From: Pinus tabuliformis | Taxonomy: Eukaryota; Streptophyta; Pinopsida; Pinales; Pinaceae | Direction of reading: 5' to 3' | Assembly: GCA_031772625.1 (NCBI GenBank) | Contig: CM062813.1 | Span: 768,738,720-768,802,719, forward strand | DNA: 64,000 nt | Shown: positions 12,048 to 24,331 of the stretch, one piece after another | How the letters are laid out: each line of letters starts with the position of its first letter | Position numbering within the stretch: the first letter of the stretch is position 1 | The notes under the pieces: generated by a model | Told to the model about the DNA's origin: nothing | The model's input: only the letters and a program-made list of their open reading frames with translations | Database searches by the model: none | Program-made: the position numbers and the translations under genes

Positions 12048-12281
12048 GAAGGCTACCCAGCAGATTTGTGCAATTTCTAGAGGGAAGGCAGGTTCCCCTC
12101 CAGAATTACACAATTTTCTAAGGGAGCTACTCAACCAACAACTAGCCCAAGTCCAGAGTGGCAGCTTGTGAGGGGAGTGATGAAAAGTAACATGCACAGG
12201 CTGGAAAGCTGCTAAAAAACAAATAAAGCCTATGTACTTGACAATGTAAGACATGTTGCCAGGATAGTTGGTAGGGAGGCT

Positions 12282-13327
12282 TGTTTATGGGAAAATTAGT
12301 GTCTTATCGAATGACTAACCCTCTAGGTTTTGTAGCTAACCTAGAAACAACAATTTAAAGCAATTCATTGATCTTTCCTATGAATGATAAATAAGAGGAA
12401 GATTGTAGAGGACCAACCTGGAACTTTCGCTTGATCCTCACTTGATCTCCCTCTCCTTTGACTGATCCCATAACTCCTCCCCATACTTAACACACTTGGA
12501 GAGTACCTGCATAGCTACAGTAGCAAAGAACTGTCAAAGCATTGTGATCTATCATAACATAAACATTATAGAATCAGAGATATAATGAACATATGAAAGC
12601 ATTTACAATTAACACAATCAATTGGGAAAAATCTTGAAGAACTTTATTGATAATAAGGAGAATTACAACCCAGTTGTCTGATCCAGTGCCATCCTCCCAG
12701 CTTCAATCCTTCTTCACCTCATGAATTAGCAAGAACACACCAACAGTAATGCAATACTCTCTCCTCAATACTGAAACTAGCAGCACTTCCTTACAATTCA
12801 CAACAATTCAGCCTTTTGATCTCTTGGATGGGAGATCCTTTTATAGATGATTGCAAGAGGGTGAGTCATCATTGGGGATGATGAATGCCATTCCATTTGT
12901 TGAAATTAGTTCCACAAGAGAGGGGAATTGGAGATGGTTTCCGAGTTCCCTTAGTCATCCTTGGGCGAATTCAAAGAAGCAAGTGGCAGAGGAGAAGTTT
13001 CTAGAAGATTCCATGAGCAACCAACTAACAAACTGTCCTAGAAATATGTCCAACCTTGCCCATCATACTTACTAAAGGTCTAAACTACGATGCATCTTAT
13101 TTTGATAGTGTAGCAGGTGAGATGCATTTCACCCTAACACAAGGCCTTTAGATATGGTTCAGTTTTAGGCACTTTCTGGATGATTTCTGAGATGAAACTT
13201 TTGGGGAATGGGGCATTCAGATGACTAAGTTTCTTTAGGGTATGAAACAACTCTTTTAGGGGTTGATGAGCCCTAATATCATTGACATATGAGTTTGGGG
13301 TTGATGTGCCCAAATATGTCTATAAAA
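12282..13327 (-). repeat. 3' LTR of element B
   Basis: Aligned end to end with 26105-27150, equal in length (1046 bp). It begins TGTTTATGGG on the plus strand and ends AA where the other copy ends CA. It contains the TATA box CTATAAAAGG on the minus strand (12837-12846). No coding frame is seen. Confidence 0.93.
12837..12846 (-). promoter_or_regulatory. TATA box in the 3' LTR of B
   Basis: CTATAAAAGG on the minus strand, a near-perfect plant TATA box conserved in both LTRs (other copy 26660-26669). Confidence 0.65.
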
Positions 13328-13341
13328 TTTGCCCCCTAAAG
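13328..13341 (-). other. Polypurine tract of element B
   Basis: On the minus strand CTTTAGGGGGCAAA directly abuts the 3' LTR. This is where second-strand DNA synthesis would be primed. Confidence 0.75.
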
Positions 13342-15470
13342 CATGAGGTCGTAAATGTTCATGTCGGGTGAAATGCTTTAGCATAAGAATCAAAAGTTTC
13401 AAACTGGAAGGTGACCTACATAAATTTCAATACAATACATAATAATAATATGATTTTTCATGAACTAGCTGAGGGAGGAATTCCCATTCTCAACTTTATA
13501 AATTTTCATTTCATGTACATAAATCAGATAGTTGTCTGTAGATACAGACTTGTGATTCTATAGATATAGAATCATAATCCATGATTAGGATGACCATCTG
13601 TGTAGAGCTTTTGTACATTTTGATGTTTTTGTATCCCTGAATATATCACAGCTCAGATGGATGAAACTAGATCCGAGGTCTTCAAACTCGTTCAATCTTC
13701 GCTCATTTTATAAGTCAAACCATGTGAAGAGATGTTCTGAGGTCGAACATGGAAAGACATCATCTGATTGCTAGCCAATGATGTGAGTTGTTAACAGACG
13801 CGAGAGCGAACACCGATAATGATAATGATCCTCAAGGTACTATAGTACATTTCATGTGGTGTGAATACATGATCCAATGTCAAACACCATGCAAAATATT
13901 TCGGTCGAAGGCCATTGATGTCAACCTGTCGCCGGAAGAGAGAAACTTGCCATTGATGTAAACAAGCTTCAAAGCACTGGAAGGGTGTTTCTAAGTCAAC
14001 TTCTTGGATAATGAGCTGATGTCGACAAGAAGTGACTCGTCATAGGAGGGCCTTGATGTATCCCACATCTATGACACGAAACGAAGCAAATGATTTCTGG
14101 AGGTGAAAATGAACTGACGACACAAGGTTCAGGAATGGCGGTCATGAAAAAATGAAGGTTGGAGGTATTGCAGTGTATGAGACATTAATTGGATGACTTC
14201 TCTTGAACATGTCGGTGACACTGAGATGAATTGGTAGCGTTAACCCCAAAATATGGATGGTATGAAAGACCAATGGTATGATGACCGGTGAACGGAATAA
14301 CCCAACCCAACTCAATCATGGAGATGAAGTGAAAGTGTCATGTTCAAGAGCGACTTGCTACCATAAACTCTTCAAGATTTTTCCCCTTTTTCCCCAGTCA
14401 TTGCTGACCAGTACCTCTTTATTTTTGTCAAGCTTGAGGAGGATAACATATGCTTGTTCTATAATTCGCCCTTCGGGCAAACCCGTCGCTATTTGATGTT
14501 TTAACGAGTCTAGCGACAGTGAAACTCGGTCTCATCTAGATAGACAAGTTTGTCGCTATTATTTTAACGAGTTTAATGACAAGGATAACTCGGTCCTTTT
14601 CATGTTTAGAGAGTTTGAAAAGAGATGAAAAGAAAACTCTATAAGTTTTTTTTCGTAAAGTAATCCCTCAGGTCCGAAAAAAGGATAAAATAATACAGGA
14701 GGGATAATGTTTCCAATAATTTAACGAGTCGGAAAAGACAAGCGCTCGACAAAATTTTCATGTTTAGAGAGTCTGAAAAGGGTTTAAAGAGGACTCTATA
14801 GTTTTCTTTTAATTTTTGAATCAAAGCTCAAAAAGAAGACAAAAAGTTTTCTTGGTGGTCAAAGATGTTCAATTCACCGTTTAGCACATCAGATTCTGTC
14901 GACAGTTGTTCAACCTGCTCAAAACTCCATCAAATTGATTAAAAATACATATTCATGGATGAAAAATGAACTAAAACTAACATTTACTTGAAGTACATGG
15001 AAAAGTAAACATAAAAAGTAGTTTTAACATTTCATTTTCACCATTTCATTTCAAATTTTGGATTTTGGAGCTCTGAAGTGGTTTTCCCCCCCAAATTTCA
15101 CCAGTCGATTTTGAGAGATTCTGTGGATCATTTCTCGTGCCATCAGGACCAGGTACGAGCTATCCTTATGCTCTTCAATTTCATTCCATATCTTTTCAGT
15201 TCTGGGCAAGCTTCCTCATCTTTCTAGGCCACACGGTTTTGAAAAATTCATTTTCCAATCATCGCACTTTGCCTATATCGAAAAGTGCAATGCATACTAG
15301 GCTGCAAATAGGCCACTCAGTATGCATCTCAACTTGCTCAAGAGCTAAGTGCGATGGGCACAGAAGGGAAAGTTTGTACAGTGTTTTTTTATCAAATTTT
15401 GAACTATTTTTTGCCAAAAAGGGACCCTAACTCACCTAATGTTTGCATTTCAGATATTTTTTAGATCAAG
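13342..15470. other. Untranslated 3' region of element B
   Basis: There is no gene-like frame between the polypurine tract and the antisense frame. Bases 14500-14800 hold a cluster of short hairpins. At about 14468-14479 is a tight GCCC-TTC-GGGC hairpin. A possible 5' untranslated exon and intron for the antisense frame lie at about 15139-15470, with a donor-like CAGGTACGAG near 15150 and an acceptor-like TTTGCATTTCAG ending near 15453. Confidence 0.5.
14506..14797. repeat. Cluster of AGAGTC...GACTCT-type hairpins in B
   Basis: Inverted repeats with GAGT/ACTC arms recur: 14506-14527, 14569-14591 (GAGTT/AACTC), 14610-14640 (7-bp arms AGAGTTT/AAACTCT) and 14768-14797 (AGAGTC/GACTCT). TTTAACGAGT precedes several. 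The leader at the other end of B has the same unit (24442-24470). They could be RNA structures; function unknown. Confidence 0.5.
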
Positions 15471-16701
15471 ATGGTCATTTCATGGCGAGAACGAGAACAT
15501 GAAGAGGAGGATATGATTGTTTTACATGACCAGGGCATAGTGGATGCATTAAGGAACTGTGGTTTACTGAAGTTCTTCTAGTTATCTAGCATGAGACAAA
15601 AGATAAGTTTGTTGCAGTATCTTCTTCATGCTTGGGATCCTATTGACTAGGTATTCCAGATCAGGGGTAGGTCCATTCCTTTCACGATCGAGGATATTTA
15701 TTTTCTCACAGGTTTGTCGAGACGTGGCACCCCTCTTTCACTATCAGGATTTGCTCGTGGGGGCGAATCAGTGAAATATTACATTTGTCAGTTCTGCAGA
15801 GATGGATCCCAACCCAGCAGAGATGGCAAGATTAATATACAGGATGTTACTGATCGGCCTTTGAGGACCATTCTTTTTACCCTTGCTAGATTGGCTAGCA
15901 GCGCGGCTTTACATTTAGTGAACAGATCCTACATGCAATATGCCTTGGAATGCCTGGAACCGAAGGTGTTCAATTGGTGTGAGGCGGTACTTCCTATCAT
16001 GAAAGATCAACTATCCAAAGTAAAGACTAGAAGAACCAAGAATTTTGGTTATGGATCCATTTTGAATGCCTTTTCTTTGGAAAGAATCTCACTTATGCAA
16101 CCTCAGAACATTTCACTGGGAGTGTCGGGACTGAGAGAACCACGAATGTAGAGATGTTTGGACCTTATGGCTAGGCATGCTGGCCAGTCACAGGTCTCGT
16201 TCTCATCTACCTTTTTCGAGTGGTTTGACCACCAGGAGATGGTGTTCACGGAGTACCCATATGTAGGGATGGATTTCTGAGGCAATCCGGATTTGGCATT
16301 ACCAGTCGGTGAGCAGTGGAGTGCTACAGGTAAAATGATTTGACCACATAGTTTATTTTAGTTTTGTATTGCTTTTGTATTTTTTAATTATTTACCAAGA
16401 ATAAATAAACTCATATGTGTGTGTAGATATCGGACCAGTTTGACCAGTGGCACGCCCACGGGAGGAAGATGCTCTAGCGGGTGAAGCTGTAGGGAGGGCA
16501 GTCCTTAGGGACCTGGACATAGCGGAGACCTTTGCATAGTTGTAGGATCAGATAGAGGGATTGACTCTTGGCATTCTGGATGTTCGGATTGACGAGTTAC
16601 CTATGAGGCTACAGCGCCATACTACTGGTGTACCAAGTCATTGGACTAGGCTCATGCGCATGATAGCACAGACGGTGACTTGTTATCATCAAGATCACTA
16701 G
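15471..16701 (+). pseudogene. Antisense plant-mobile-domain-like frame carried by element B
   Basis: This runs opposite to gag-pol. From ATG 15471 one frame continues to 16329; after a candidate 97-bp intron it resumes in frame to TAG 16699-16701, giving 378 codons without a frameshift. Seven internal stops (for example 15579-15581, 15648-15650, 16149-16151) are all TAG or TGA of the kind made by C to T change. Residues 22-95 follow the pattern of plant mobile domain (PMD) proteins: DALRNCGLLKFF, then LLHAWDP, then PFTIEDIYFLTGLSRRG. PMD proteins are plant nuclear proteins that also occur in transposons. Extra frames, some antisense, are known in plant Ty3/gypsy elements. Its role here is unknown; the match is from memory of the family. 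Confidence 0.65.
16330..16426 (+). other. Candidate intron in the antisense frame
   Basis: ACAG/GTAAAA at 16330 and a T-rich stretch ending TGTGTAG at 16426 form a standard GT-AG intron of 97 bp. Both flanks stay open in one phase when it is removed, and the interior is AT-rich relative to its flanks. An antisense intron would survive retrotransposition because it is not spliced from the element's own RNA. Confidence 0.55.
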
Positions 16702-16879
16702 TCTAGGATGTTTTTTTGCATTCATTTTGAGTTTCTGGGTCACATGACCAATTTTGTCTTGGACACAAAACATTTTGTGAAAAATTGTAAATAGCTATCT
16801 ATTTTGACTTTCGAAGTTTTATTTTGGCTAAGTGATGAAATCCTAATGCAAATGTTGATGTGCAATGCTTTCTTTACAT

Positions 16880-17307
16880 GTGCTGCAAATGTCTATTTAA
16901 CACATAGTTTGCTAATGAATCAGTCAATGTGTTTAAGCTTCTGGAAATGTGTTGATATGAATGAAATCAAAATGTCTTTCCAAAATCCTAACTCTTAGGA
17001 ACATGCGATGAATAGCTAGGTTCTGGACGGAATAAATTCCAGTAAGTTGTAGAATGACAAGTTGTGAATCTAGCCTGACAATGATTCGACGTATGCCATG
17101 TGAAATGGCATCAGAGAGAAGTTCAATCAACGCGCTATATTCAGCGATGTTGTTTATCGATTGACCAATACATATCCCCCTGAAACTCACTAACCCGCTG
17201 CTTGGAGCGAAAATGGCCCAGGCTACAGAAGACATGTTCTGCGTGCTACGACTAGGTTCATCGGCATACCGAACAAATGGTTCCAAAAATTTTGACATCT
17301 GCAACAA
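16880..17307 (-). pseudogene. Second RNase H domain of B, downstream of integrase
   Basis: The minus-strand frame 17307-16933 shows a second RNase H1-type fold: an acidic position in VRYADEPSR, then NNIAEYSALIELL, then IIVRLDSQLV; after a frameshift the last motif HISRSLNTLTDSLAN follows. These give the four acidic positions of RNase H. It degrades RNA in RNA-DNA hybrids during reverse transcription. It is separate from the usual RNase H that follows RT in this element. Plant Tat elements carry such a second copy, usually before integrase; here it follows integrase. An acceptor-like TTTGTTGCAG precedes ATG at about 17301, so a spliced or separate frame is possible. Confidence 0.75.
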
Positions 17308-17404
17308 ATTTGAAGTGGATTACCTAACCAAAATGACAAATCTAAAAGAAAACACACAAAAAATGCAATGAAAGCATATGTACAGTGAATTTTACTACAC
17401 TCAA

Positions 17405-18739
17405 TCAAGCATAGTAATGTTTGAGATACAACCTGTTTTGGGGCTGCGACAGTGGGATCCCATCATAATCGACTAGCGCGTAGGCTCCTTTTGTTAGCAC
17501 ATGTTTAACGATGTAAGGGCACATCCATAATGGTTCAAATTTCCCTGCTCCTAATTTGTCAGAATCCTGATCGTAAAGTAAGACTAGGTCACCTTCTGAG
17601 AAGACACGAGGCTTAACATTTTTGTCATATTGTGCCTTGATGCATTTCTTATGTGCTTCGTTAGCCAATGCAGCATCACGACAGGTTTCATCTAGATGTA
17701 TTAATTCCAAGAAATGAGCTTCTTCTTCAGAAGTTTCGGGTAGCAGGTCGATTGCGAGCTTGAGGAATGAGATTTCACATTGAATTGGTAAGATTGCTTC
17801 TAGACCATACACCAACTGAAAGGGCGTAAATCCGGTCGCATTTCTCCCCGAGGTCTAGTATGCCCATAGAGCTGAGTACAGGATTAAATTCCAATTCCAT
17901 TTATGGACTCCAATCATTCTTTGCAGCATGCGCTTAAGGACTTTGTTGATTGCCTCAACTTGTCTGTTAGCCTGTGGATAATATGGAGTAGAACTATCAT
18001 GGGACAATGCTAATTTGGTATTTAACTCGATCATCACGTGATTGCGAAAATGCGACCCATGATCTGTGACTATAGCCTGTGGCACACTGAATCTAGAAAC
18101 TACATGATTGAAAAAAAAAGAGCAGCCGTTTTGCCGTTGTTGTTCAATGTAGGCATCACCTCGGCCCATTTTGTAAAGTAGTCGACAATGACTATAATAT
18201 ACCCATGCCCCCCGACCGAGGTGGGGTTACATGTCATGAAATCAATGCCCCATTTCGTGAATGGGCCAACAGCAACTACTGGATGCAGTGGTGCAGGTGG
18301 TAATCTGGTTTTACAATAAAAAATCTGACAAGCATGGCAATTTCTAACTGCAAGTATGCAATCTTTGAATATGGTTGGCCAGAAGTAACCAGCTCGTAAG
18401 ATTTTTTGTGTAGTTGCATAACCAGATAGATGCTCCCCACAAGCACTTGAAGGACATTCATTCAAAGATTTTTCGGCCTCATCATGCGTAAGGCACCTTC
18501 GTAGAATCGTATTGACACCACAACGATAAAGTGTATCACCAACAATCAGATAATCATTGGCTTGGTATCGAATACATCGTTGTTCAAAGCGAGAGGTGTT
18601 AGGCCTAAAAGCTTGGGTCTGGAGATACATTAGTATATCCCCATACCACGAATCACTTGAAGATATTAGAAATAGAGACTCATCCATGATTGATGCTTCT
18701 GATGTTAAATCGTTGGAGGACAAGGGAAGGTCACAAAGT
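17405..18739 (-). pseudogene. Integrase of element B
   Basis: Integrase inserts the element's DNA into the genome. From the right there is an N-terminal zinc-binding pattern ending in CHACQ, then the core with WGIDFM (first D), IVTDHGSHF (second D) and a PYYPQANRQVEAINK segment (E). A C-terminal region follows with FSEGDLVLLYDQD and PLWMCPYIVK. A run of A residues at about 18111-18121 causes a frameshift between first and second catalytic positions. The frame then runs on from 18169 to TAG at 17405, with one stop near 17850. Catalytic residues are otherwise kept. Host-like length suggests nothing large is missing. Confidence 0.88.
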
Positions 18740-20460
18740 AACTCTGCAAAGACGAGAGATTTCTTTGATTTGGATTTGATGAATTCCAGATCAAACTCCT
18801 GCAAGATGACTATCCATTTGGAATATTTGCCCCCCAGCAATTGACGTGACAGGATGTATGTCATAGGGTTGCAATCTGACACAATGGTAGTTTTGCGAAG
18901 GAGAATATAATGGTGAAATCTCTGTATTGCTTGGACAGCTACTAAAGCCAACTTTTCAATGTAAGAGTACTTGCTTTCTATATCATTAAGATTGCGACTT
19001 AAATAATATATAGGATGTTCAATTCCGTCATCTTCTTGCACTAAAACCATACCGATGGTTGTATCTACAGCAGCGAGATACAGGTAAAAGTCTCTTTGAT
19101 AGTTGGGGGCATACATTAATGATGCTTTTATCAGGGAATCTTTGAGAGCATCAAAGGAAGCTTGCACAACCTGATCCCAATGGAAGGGTACCCCTTTCTT
19201 CAAAAGACATGTATAACCTTTAGTGAGCTCAACATAATTTGGAATGAACCTCCTCAGAAAGTTTGCCTTCCCTTGAAGTCTCTGAATCTGTAGCAAATTT
19301 GAAGGTGGAGGCATGTCAAGAATTACCTTAACCTTTATTGGATCGAGTCGAATTCCATCCTTGGAAACTACAAAACCAAGTAGTAAACCAGAGCCGACAC
19401 AAAACACAAATTTGTGCGGATTAAGTCTTATCTTGTAGTGTCGGCAATGTAGAAATATGGCTCTCAAATGCTATGGATGATCAGTCTTTTTTCGCGAATG
19501 AGGAGGCAGATCGTCAAGATATGGTTGAACTATGTGTTTGATGTTATGGAAAGCATAATTTGTTGCCCTATAAAAAGTTTCCCTTGCATTCTTCAAACTG
19601 AAAGGTAATTTACGATATGCGAATGTGCCCCACGGACATATAAATGCAGTTTTTGATTGGTCCTGTGGGTGGATATTGATTTGATTGTATCTGGAAAATC
19701 CATCCATGACTGAAAAGATTTCGCATCTGGCACATTCATCAACAATTTCGTCGATAAAAGGTATAGGATAGTTGTCCTTTAGACATGCTTGATTTACATC
19801 CCTATAATCGACGCACACACCTATCATTCCTTGTTTTTTCATCACAAGAACAATATTCGATACCCAATCAGTGAGAGGTACAAGGTAAATGTAGCCAGCA
19901 CACAAAAGTTTTTCAACCTCTTCTTTAATGGAAGTGGCTTTCTTTGGATGAACAGGTCGAAGCCGTTGACGTACTGGTTTGACATCAAGATACATCTTGA
20001 TTTCATGCTCAATAATTCTTGAGTCAATGCCTAACATCTCCTCATAAGACCATGCAAAGACATCTCTGAATTCGCAAAAAAGAGCACAGTAATTTCCTAG
20101 TTCTGATGGAGAACAAGATTTACCGACGTGAATATTTTCTACAACATTGGGTTTGGTCGAAATATTTATGGAAATATTTTCTTTGATGTTAGATAGATTT
20201 CACTCAAAATCAACTGTATTTATAGAATTGAATAAAAAATCAACAATCGAAGGGTGATTGTGTTCTTTTGAATAGTTTTCATTGTCATCTCGAAGGTGGG
20301 AACGATGATGATAATCTTCCCACGATGTCTCTCCTATCATCATTGATTGGATGATTTCTTCGTCTGTAGAATGTATATGAGACCAAGGATCAAAAGAGGT
20401 GCCATTTTCTAAAGACCTATCTACCCAAACACTTGTCGAGTGCGGATTCAGCTTTGCCAT
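18740..20460 (-). pseudogene. RT and first RNase H of element B
   Basis: One frame runs from 20460 through linker, RT and RNase H into integrase, broken only by TGA at 20200-20202 and TAG at 19468-19470. RT copies the element's RNA into DNA. Motifs include VCVDYRDVNQACLKDNYP, FSVMDGFSRYNQI, TAFICPWGTFAYRKLPF and the active site YLDD. Next comes the palm-to-RNase H connection and the RNase H itself, with VLVQEDDG, HPIYYLSR and IVSDCNPMTYIL. It is of Ty3/gypsy type in domain order (RT before integrase). Confidence 0.9.
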
Positions 20461-20648
20461 ACAAGCCCAATAGATTGATTTCTACAAAGATTCGATGTGG
20501 CTTGGCGGCAACGCCTCGTGATGATCATCACTTTCAAAATAGTTGGAACTCTTCTTAAACTTATATGATGTAGAGGAGATCATGTTGCAGGTTTCCACTG
20601 TGGCCACTTCCACAAAACTAGATGGAGACGGGAGGGAAAAAGTACCCA

Positions 20649-21620
20649 TCAAGAAGGATCTTCTAGGAGACCTACTCCAACATTTTGAAGTGATTGTGAG
20701 TGTCCATGTATTAATGGAATGCTTCCAGTAGCTTGTAAACTATTAGAATAAAAGGCTAGTTGGTCGATGAGTGTGATTCCACCTTTGAAGGGAAATGCAA
20801 TCGTTCGAAAGTATGTGGACACAACCACAGCCATAGCATAAACCCAAGGCCTTCCCAGTAAAATATTGTAATCAAGGAGTCCATCAACAACCTCGACTTC
20901 AATATCTACTGTTTTGCCCCCTAGTTCTACTTGCAAGCTACTTAAAATCCCATATGGAGTGTACGTTCTTCCATCGAAATCTTTTAGTGTTGTTGGTGAT
21001 CGTGACAAGGGTGGTGAACCAAGAGTTTTCCAGCAACTCATTGACATAATACAGGTAGATGCCCCCTCATCAATAATGGTTCGATGAACATTTTTGTTGA
21101 GGGCTTTTACCTGTATAAGGAAAGCTAGTTGTGCTGGTAACTGTGGTGTATATCCTGTATGATTAAAGACCACAAGATTGGAATCCGTAGGATCGATCCC
21201 ACCTATCGCTGATAACAAAGCCTGCTTTTGGGAGGGACAATTTTGCAATACCTCAAGTGTCGACATAGCGGAAGGCGATTGAGCCAAATCCTCCACTATA
21301 TTATAATTTTGGGCTACTTGAGCACGAGGATTAAATGTCGATTTATGTACAACTCCCTTCGGTGGCTTAATTGTTAATTCAGGAATAATGGGTGGAACAA
21401 CTTCTAGTGAAGTCGTGGTCGAAGTACTAGGTTGATCAGTAGCCTGGTTGTTCAATGACGATGGATTCCCATAATCTTTATTCCTTGTTGATACCAAAAC
21501 ATCATTTTTCTTATTTGTGATGGATAACATTAGCACTTGGGATGTGGAAGCATTATTAGTGGCAACCAAATGTGTTTTTGGGTTCGGAAACGGATCTGTT
21601 AGCACCACTGAGGTATTCAA
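20649..21620 (-). pseudogene. Protease region of element B
   Basis: A retroviral-type aspartic protease cuts the Gag-Pol polyprotein. In the 323-residue frame the active-site segment is IIDEGASTCIMS, in place of the usual D-S/T-G, so the middle residue is altered to E; the second conserved segment YNILLGRPW is present. The first 130 residues are a T/S/P-rich linker from Gag. It reads on the minus strand between gag and the RT frame, each in a different frame, which could reflect decay. Confidence 0.8.
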
Positions 21621-21647
21621 AGCTTTTAAAAGTTTAGAAACCTCAGA

Positions 21648-24331
21648 TCAATGTGGACAATCTCTCGTAAAATTCTTGTTATTGCATATTAAACATGGAT
21701 AACTAGGTTTCCTTTCCACAGTACGGGTTTCAGATGATTTTTCAGGAGTGGAATTCTCCTGTTTCTTCTTATTATTCTTCCCTTTCTTCTTGCCTCCTGG
21801 TTGCTTTGGATTTTTTCCCTTGTCAGATGACACGGCATTAATCTCAGAGGCAAGAGTGTTTTCAGATGAATTTGCATTTTGACTGGAAATAGCAAGAGCT
21901 TGACCAGATGGTCCTCTCGCCGTTTGTGTGCTCAAGGAACCGATCACGCCGTCGCCGGCATGAGAGTCCCTACTCGATTTTGGAGGGGGTGGAACGGTAA
22001 AAGCTAGTCTAGGAGCGTCAAGAATTTTGTCATAGAGCATGCCTGATTGTGTATAAATCAGATCCAAATATTGGGCACAAGAAATGACTTGCTCTTCTGT
22101 GACAACTCCTCCTTTCGCCACATCCTCAATGATATATGGCAATAAGGACTTTATAAACCACTCAGCTAAAAGTTGATTAGGAACATACGTCTTTACCATT
22201 CGATGATGACGCCGCCACTCATGAATATGATTAGATATGTGAGTGGGGGTAGTCTATTTAAAGTTGGTAAGAAGTTATGTTCCAATTTCATACCTGATAG
22301 GTAATTGAAAGTGGGTTAGAAACGTATTGGCAAGAATGGTGAAGTTATCAAAAGAAGCTCTAGGCAATTCAATATACCATTTTGCAACTGGACCAATGAG
22401 CGTTATCTGGAAAAATGAAGTCTACTTGAATCATCATTCAGGGTGTTGGATGAACACCACAAATGAAAAGTCATTACGTGATTCGATGAGTCTTCTCCTG
22501 GATTTCCATTGAACTTTGGAATGTCAGATGGCAATTTATGTGGAATCGTTGGCCACCAAGGTATGAAATTGGATCATTAGTAAGTTGGTTCAAATCTGGT
22601 AGTTCTAGAGTTGCTACAAATGGCAACTGTTGATTCAGGTTGGGTGGAGCATACCTAGGATAAGATGGAATCACTTGAGCAATAGGTCTTTGCATACTAG
22701 CATATGGCATCTGCATCTGGTAACCTTGATAAGGTCGTTGGACATAACCAGTATAAGGCAGTTGTTGATAACCAGTTTGGAAATGTGGTTGCCAATATCC
22801 TACAAAGCCTTGTTGCCTAGATCCTTGGTATGTTTGATATTGTCCCATACTAGCTTGAGCTTGGGAACCAAGTCCAAAATGAGGTTGGGACTGCTGGAAT
22901 TGAGGTTGTCGAGTACTGGAAGATTGACCAAGTTGCGGATTAATTGTGCCCGTTTATTCCTAAGTCGTTCCAGATAAAGGAACACTAACTTGAGGTTGCG
23001 GTTGAGCCCCAAAAACAAGTGGTTGTTGCACAACAACCTGAGAAACTTGAGCCCCTTGCCTTGAAACCTGAGGTTGTGAGGAAGAAGGAATAGGTTGACG
23101 TTGAGATACAACAGGTTGTGCTTGTGATTGAGACACAGTTGTAACAACAGGTGTAGTGGGAATATTCGACACAGGTTGGATTGGTTGTGTTGGATATACA
23201 ACCCTTGGTTTCTCTGGAAGTACTCGTTGTCAATCACTAGCTCGAATCAGTTTGACCTGAATACTGTGGGAAACTCTCATATGGTTGTCCCCAGGAAAAA
23301 GGAGGAAACGGTGAGTAAGCATACTGCTCTCCATATGGCGGCGGTCCAGTGTTTAAAGGATACATTGGTCTCTGATAACTGGCTTGCCAAAATTGATACT
23401 GATATGAAGGATCAAATTGCTGAGTTTCCATGTGAGAAAAACCATGTTGAAATCCGAACGAATAAATGGGAGTTGACCATGGTGCCAAAGCAACCCCTAA
23501 GTGGGTTCCAGCTAGTGATTGGTAACCAACCAGAATGGATGATGCACCATATAAATGTGACTCAGGTGTACCAGAAAACATTAAAGGAGTAGTAGCAAAA
23601 TATTCTGCCACAGCTGCATCTAATGATACATTCTTAGATGTTGATGGTTGTTTAGAAATGGTTAACTTATCTAACATCTCTCCTAACGATTCGACAGGAA
23701 CTCGCGATGAAGCAGGATTAAAGGAAGCAAACTCAGGAGTAGCAGGATATAAATGAATCCCAATTCCAAAATGAAATGGGGTGTCAGATGGGGGATCCTC
23801 TACTATCTCCTCTATAGAAATCAGACCAGGTGGAAGAGGTTGACCGTCAGGTCCGTAAAAGATTTCTGGAGCTGAAGAAGGTGTAGTTTCTATAGTGACA
23901 GATGCTAGAGGGGTGACAACTTCTGGATACTGAAATTCAAAGTCTAGATGTTCAGGTAAATGAACTTCAGTCTCAAAGGGAGGTTCTTGAACAACTCCTG
24001 GTTCAAATGTAACCTTGGTTTGAACTAGAATGGGTTTCGGACCAACTCTAGATGGAGTTGTTTCAGGTTCAGAAGTGTTTACCGTTACACTAGGATCAGT
24101 TCTAATGTCCTCTGGTAACTGTGAAACTTCCTCTTTAAAGGTGGATGTACCAGAAATAATTGGAGTAACTGGAGTCTCTGAAGATGTTGAAATGAATGTT
24201 CCAAATAACCCAGATGAACTAGACTCAGTTAAATGAGACCGCTTTGTCTGAATTGGTTTCGCTTCCAGAGGCAAAGATGGTTGACTCGCTAATCTCCACG
24301 AACGACGGGGTTTTGATTGACTTTCTTCCAT
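21648..24331 (-). pseudogene. gag: Gag of element B
   Basis: The start ATG at 24331 begins a 364-residue P, S and T-rich N-terminal segment. After a frameshift comes a Q, P and Y-rich region (23172-22474), then the Gag core, decayed around 22500-22200, including ARYEIGT-like and EWRRHHRMVKTYVPNQ segments. The C-terminal part (22199-21648) has a K-rich run and a zinc knuckle. That knuckle reads CLICNNKNFTRDC: compared with the C-x2-C-x4-H-x4-C pattern the histidine is missing, as by loss of one codon. Zinc knuckles bind the element RNA, so this copy was probably defective. At least two frameshifts break it. Confidence 0.8.

Larger units (their letters stand above)
8089..12281 (-). repeat. 5' LTR of element A, main part (interrupted by element B)
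   Basis: Matches 1482-5090 throughout, apart from a solo LTR at 11430-12047. It stops at 12281, where element B begins; the last 52 bases resume at 27156-27207. The outer array (11130-11420) and inner array (10060-10400) repeat those of the other LTR. No intact protein frame is present. Confidence 0.92.

Noticed and set aside
14468..14479. GCCC-TTC-GGGC hairpin as a transcription terminator
   Set aside because: Intrinsic terminators are bacterial; there is no gene for it to serve, and it lies in an untranslated part of B.
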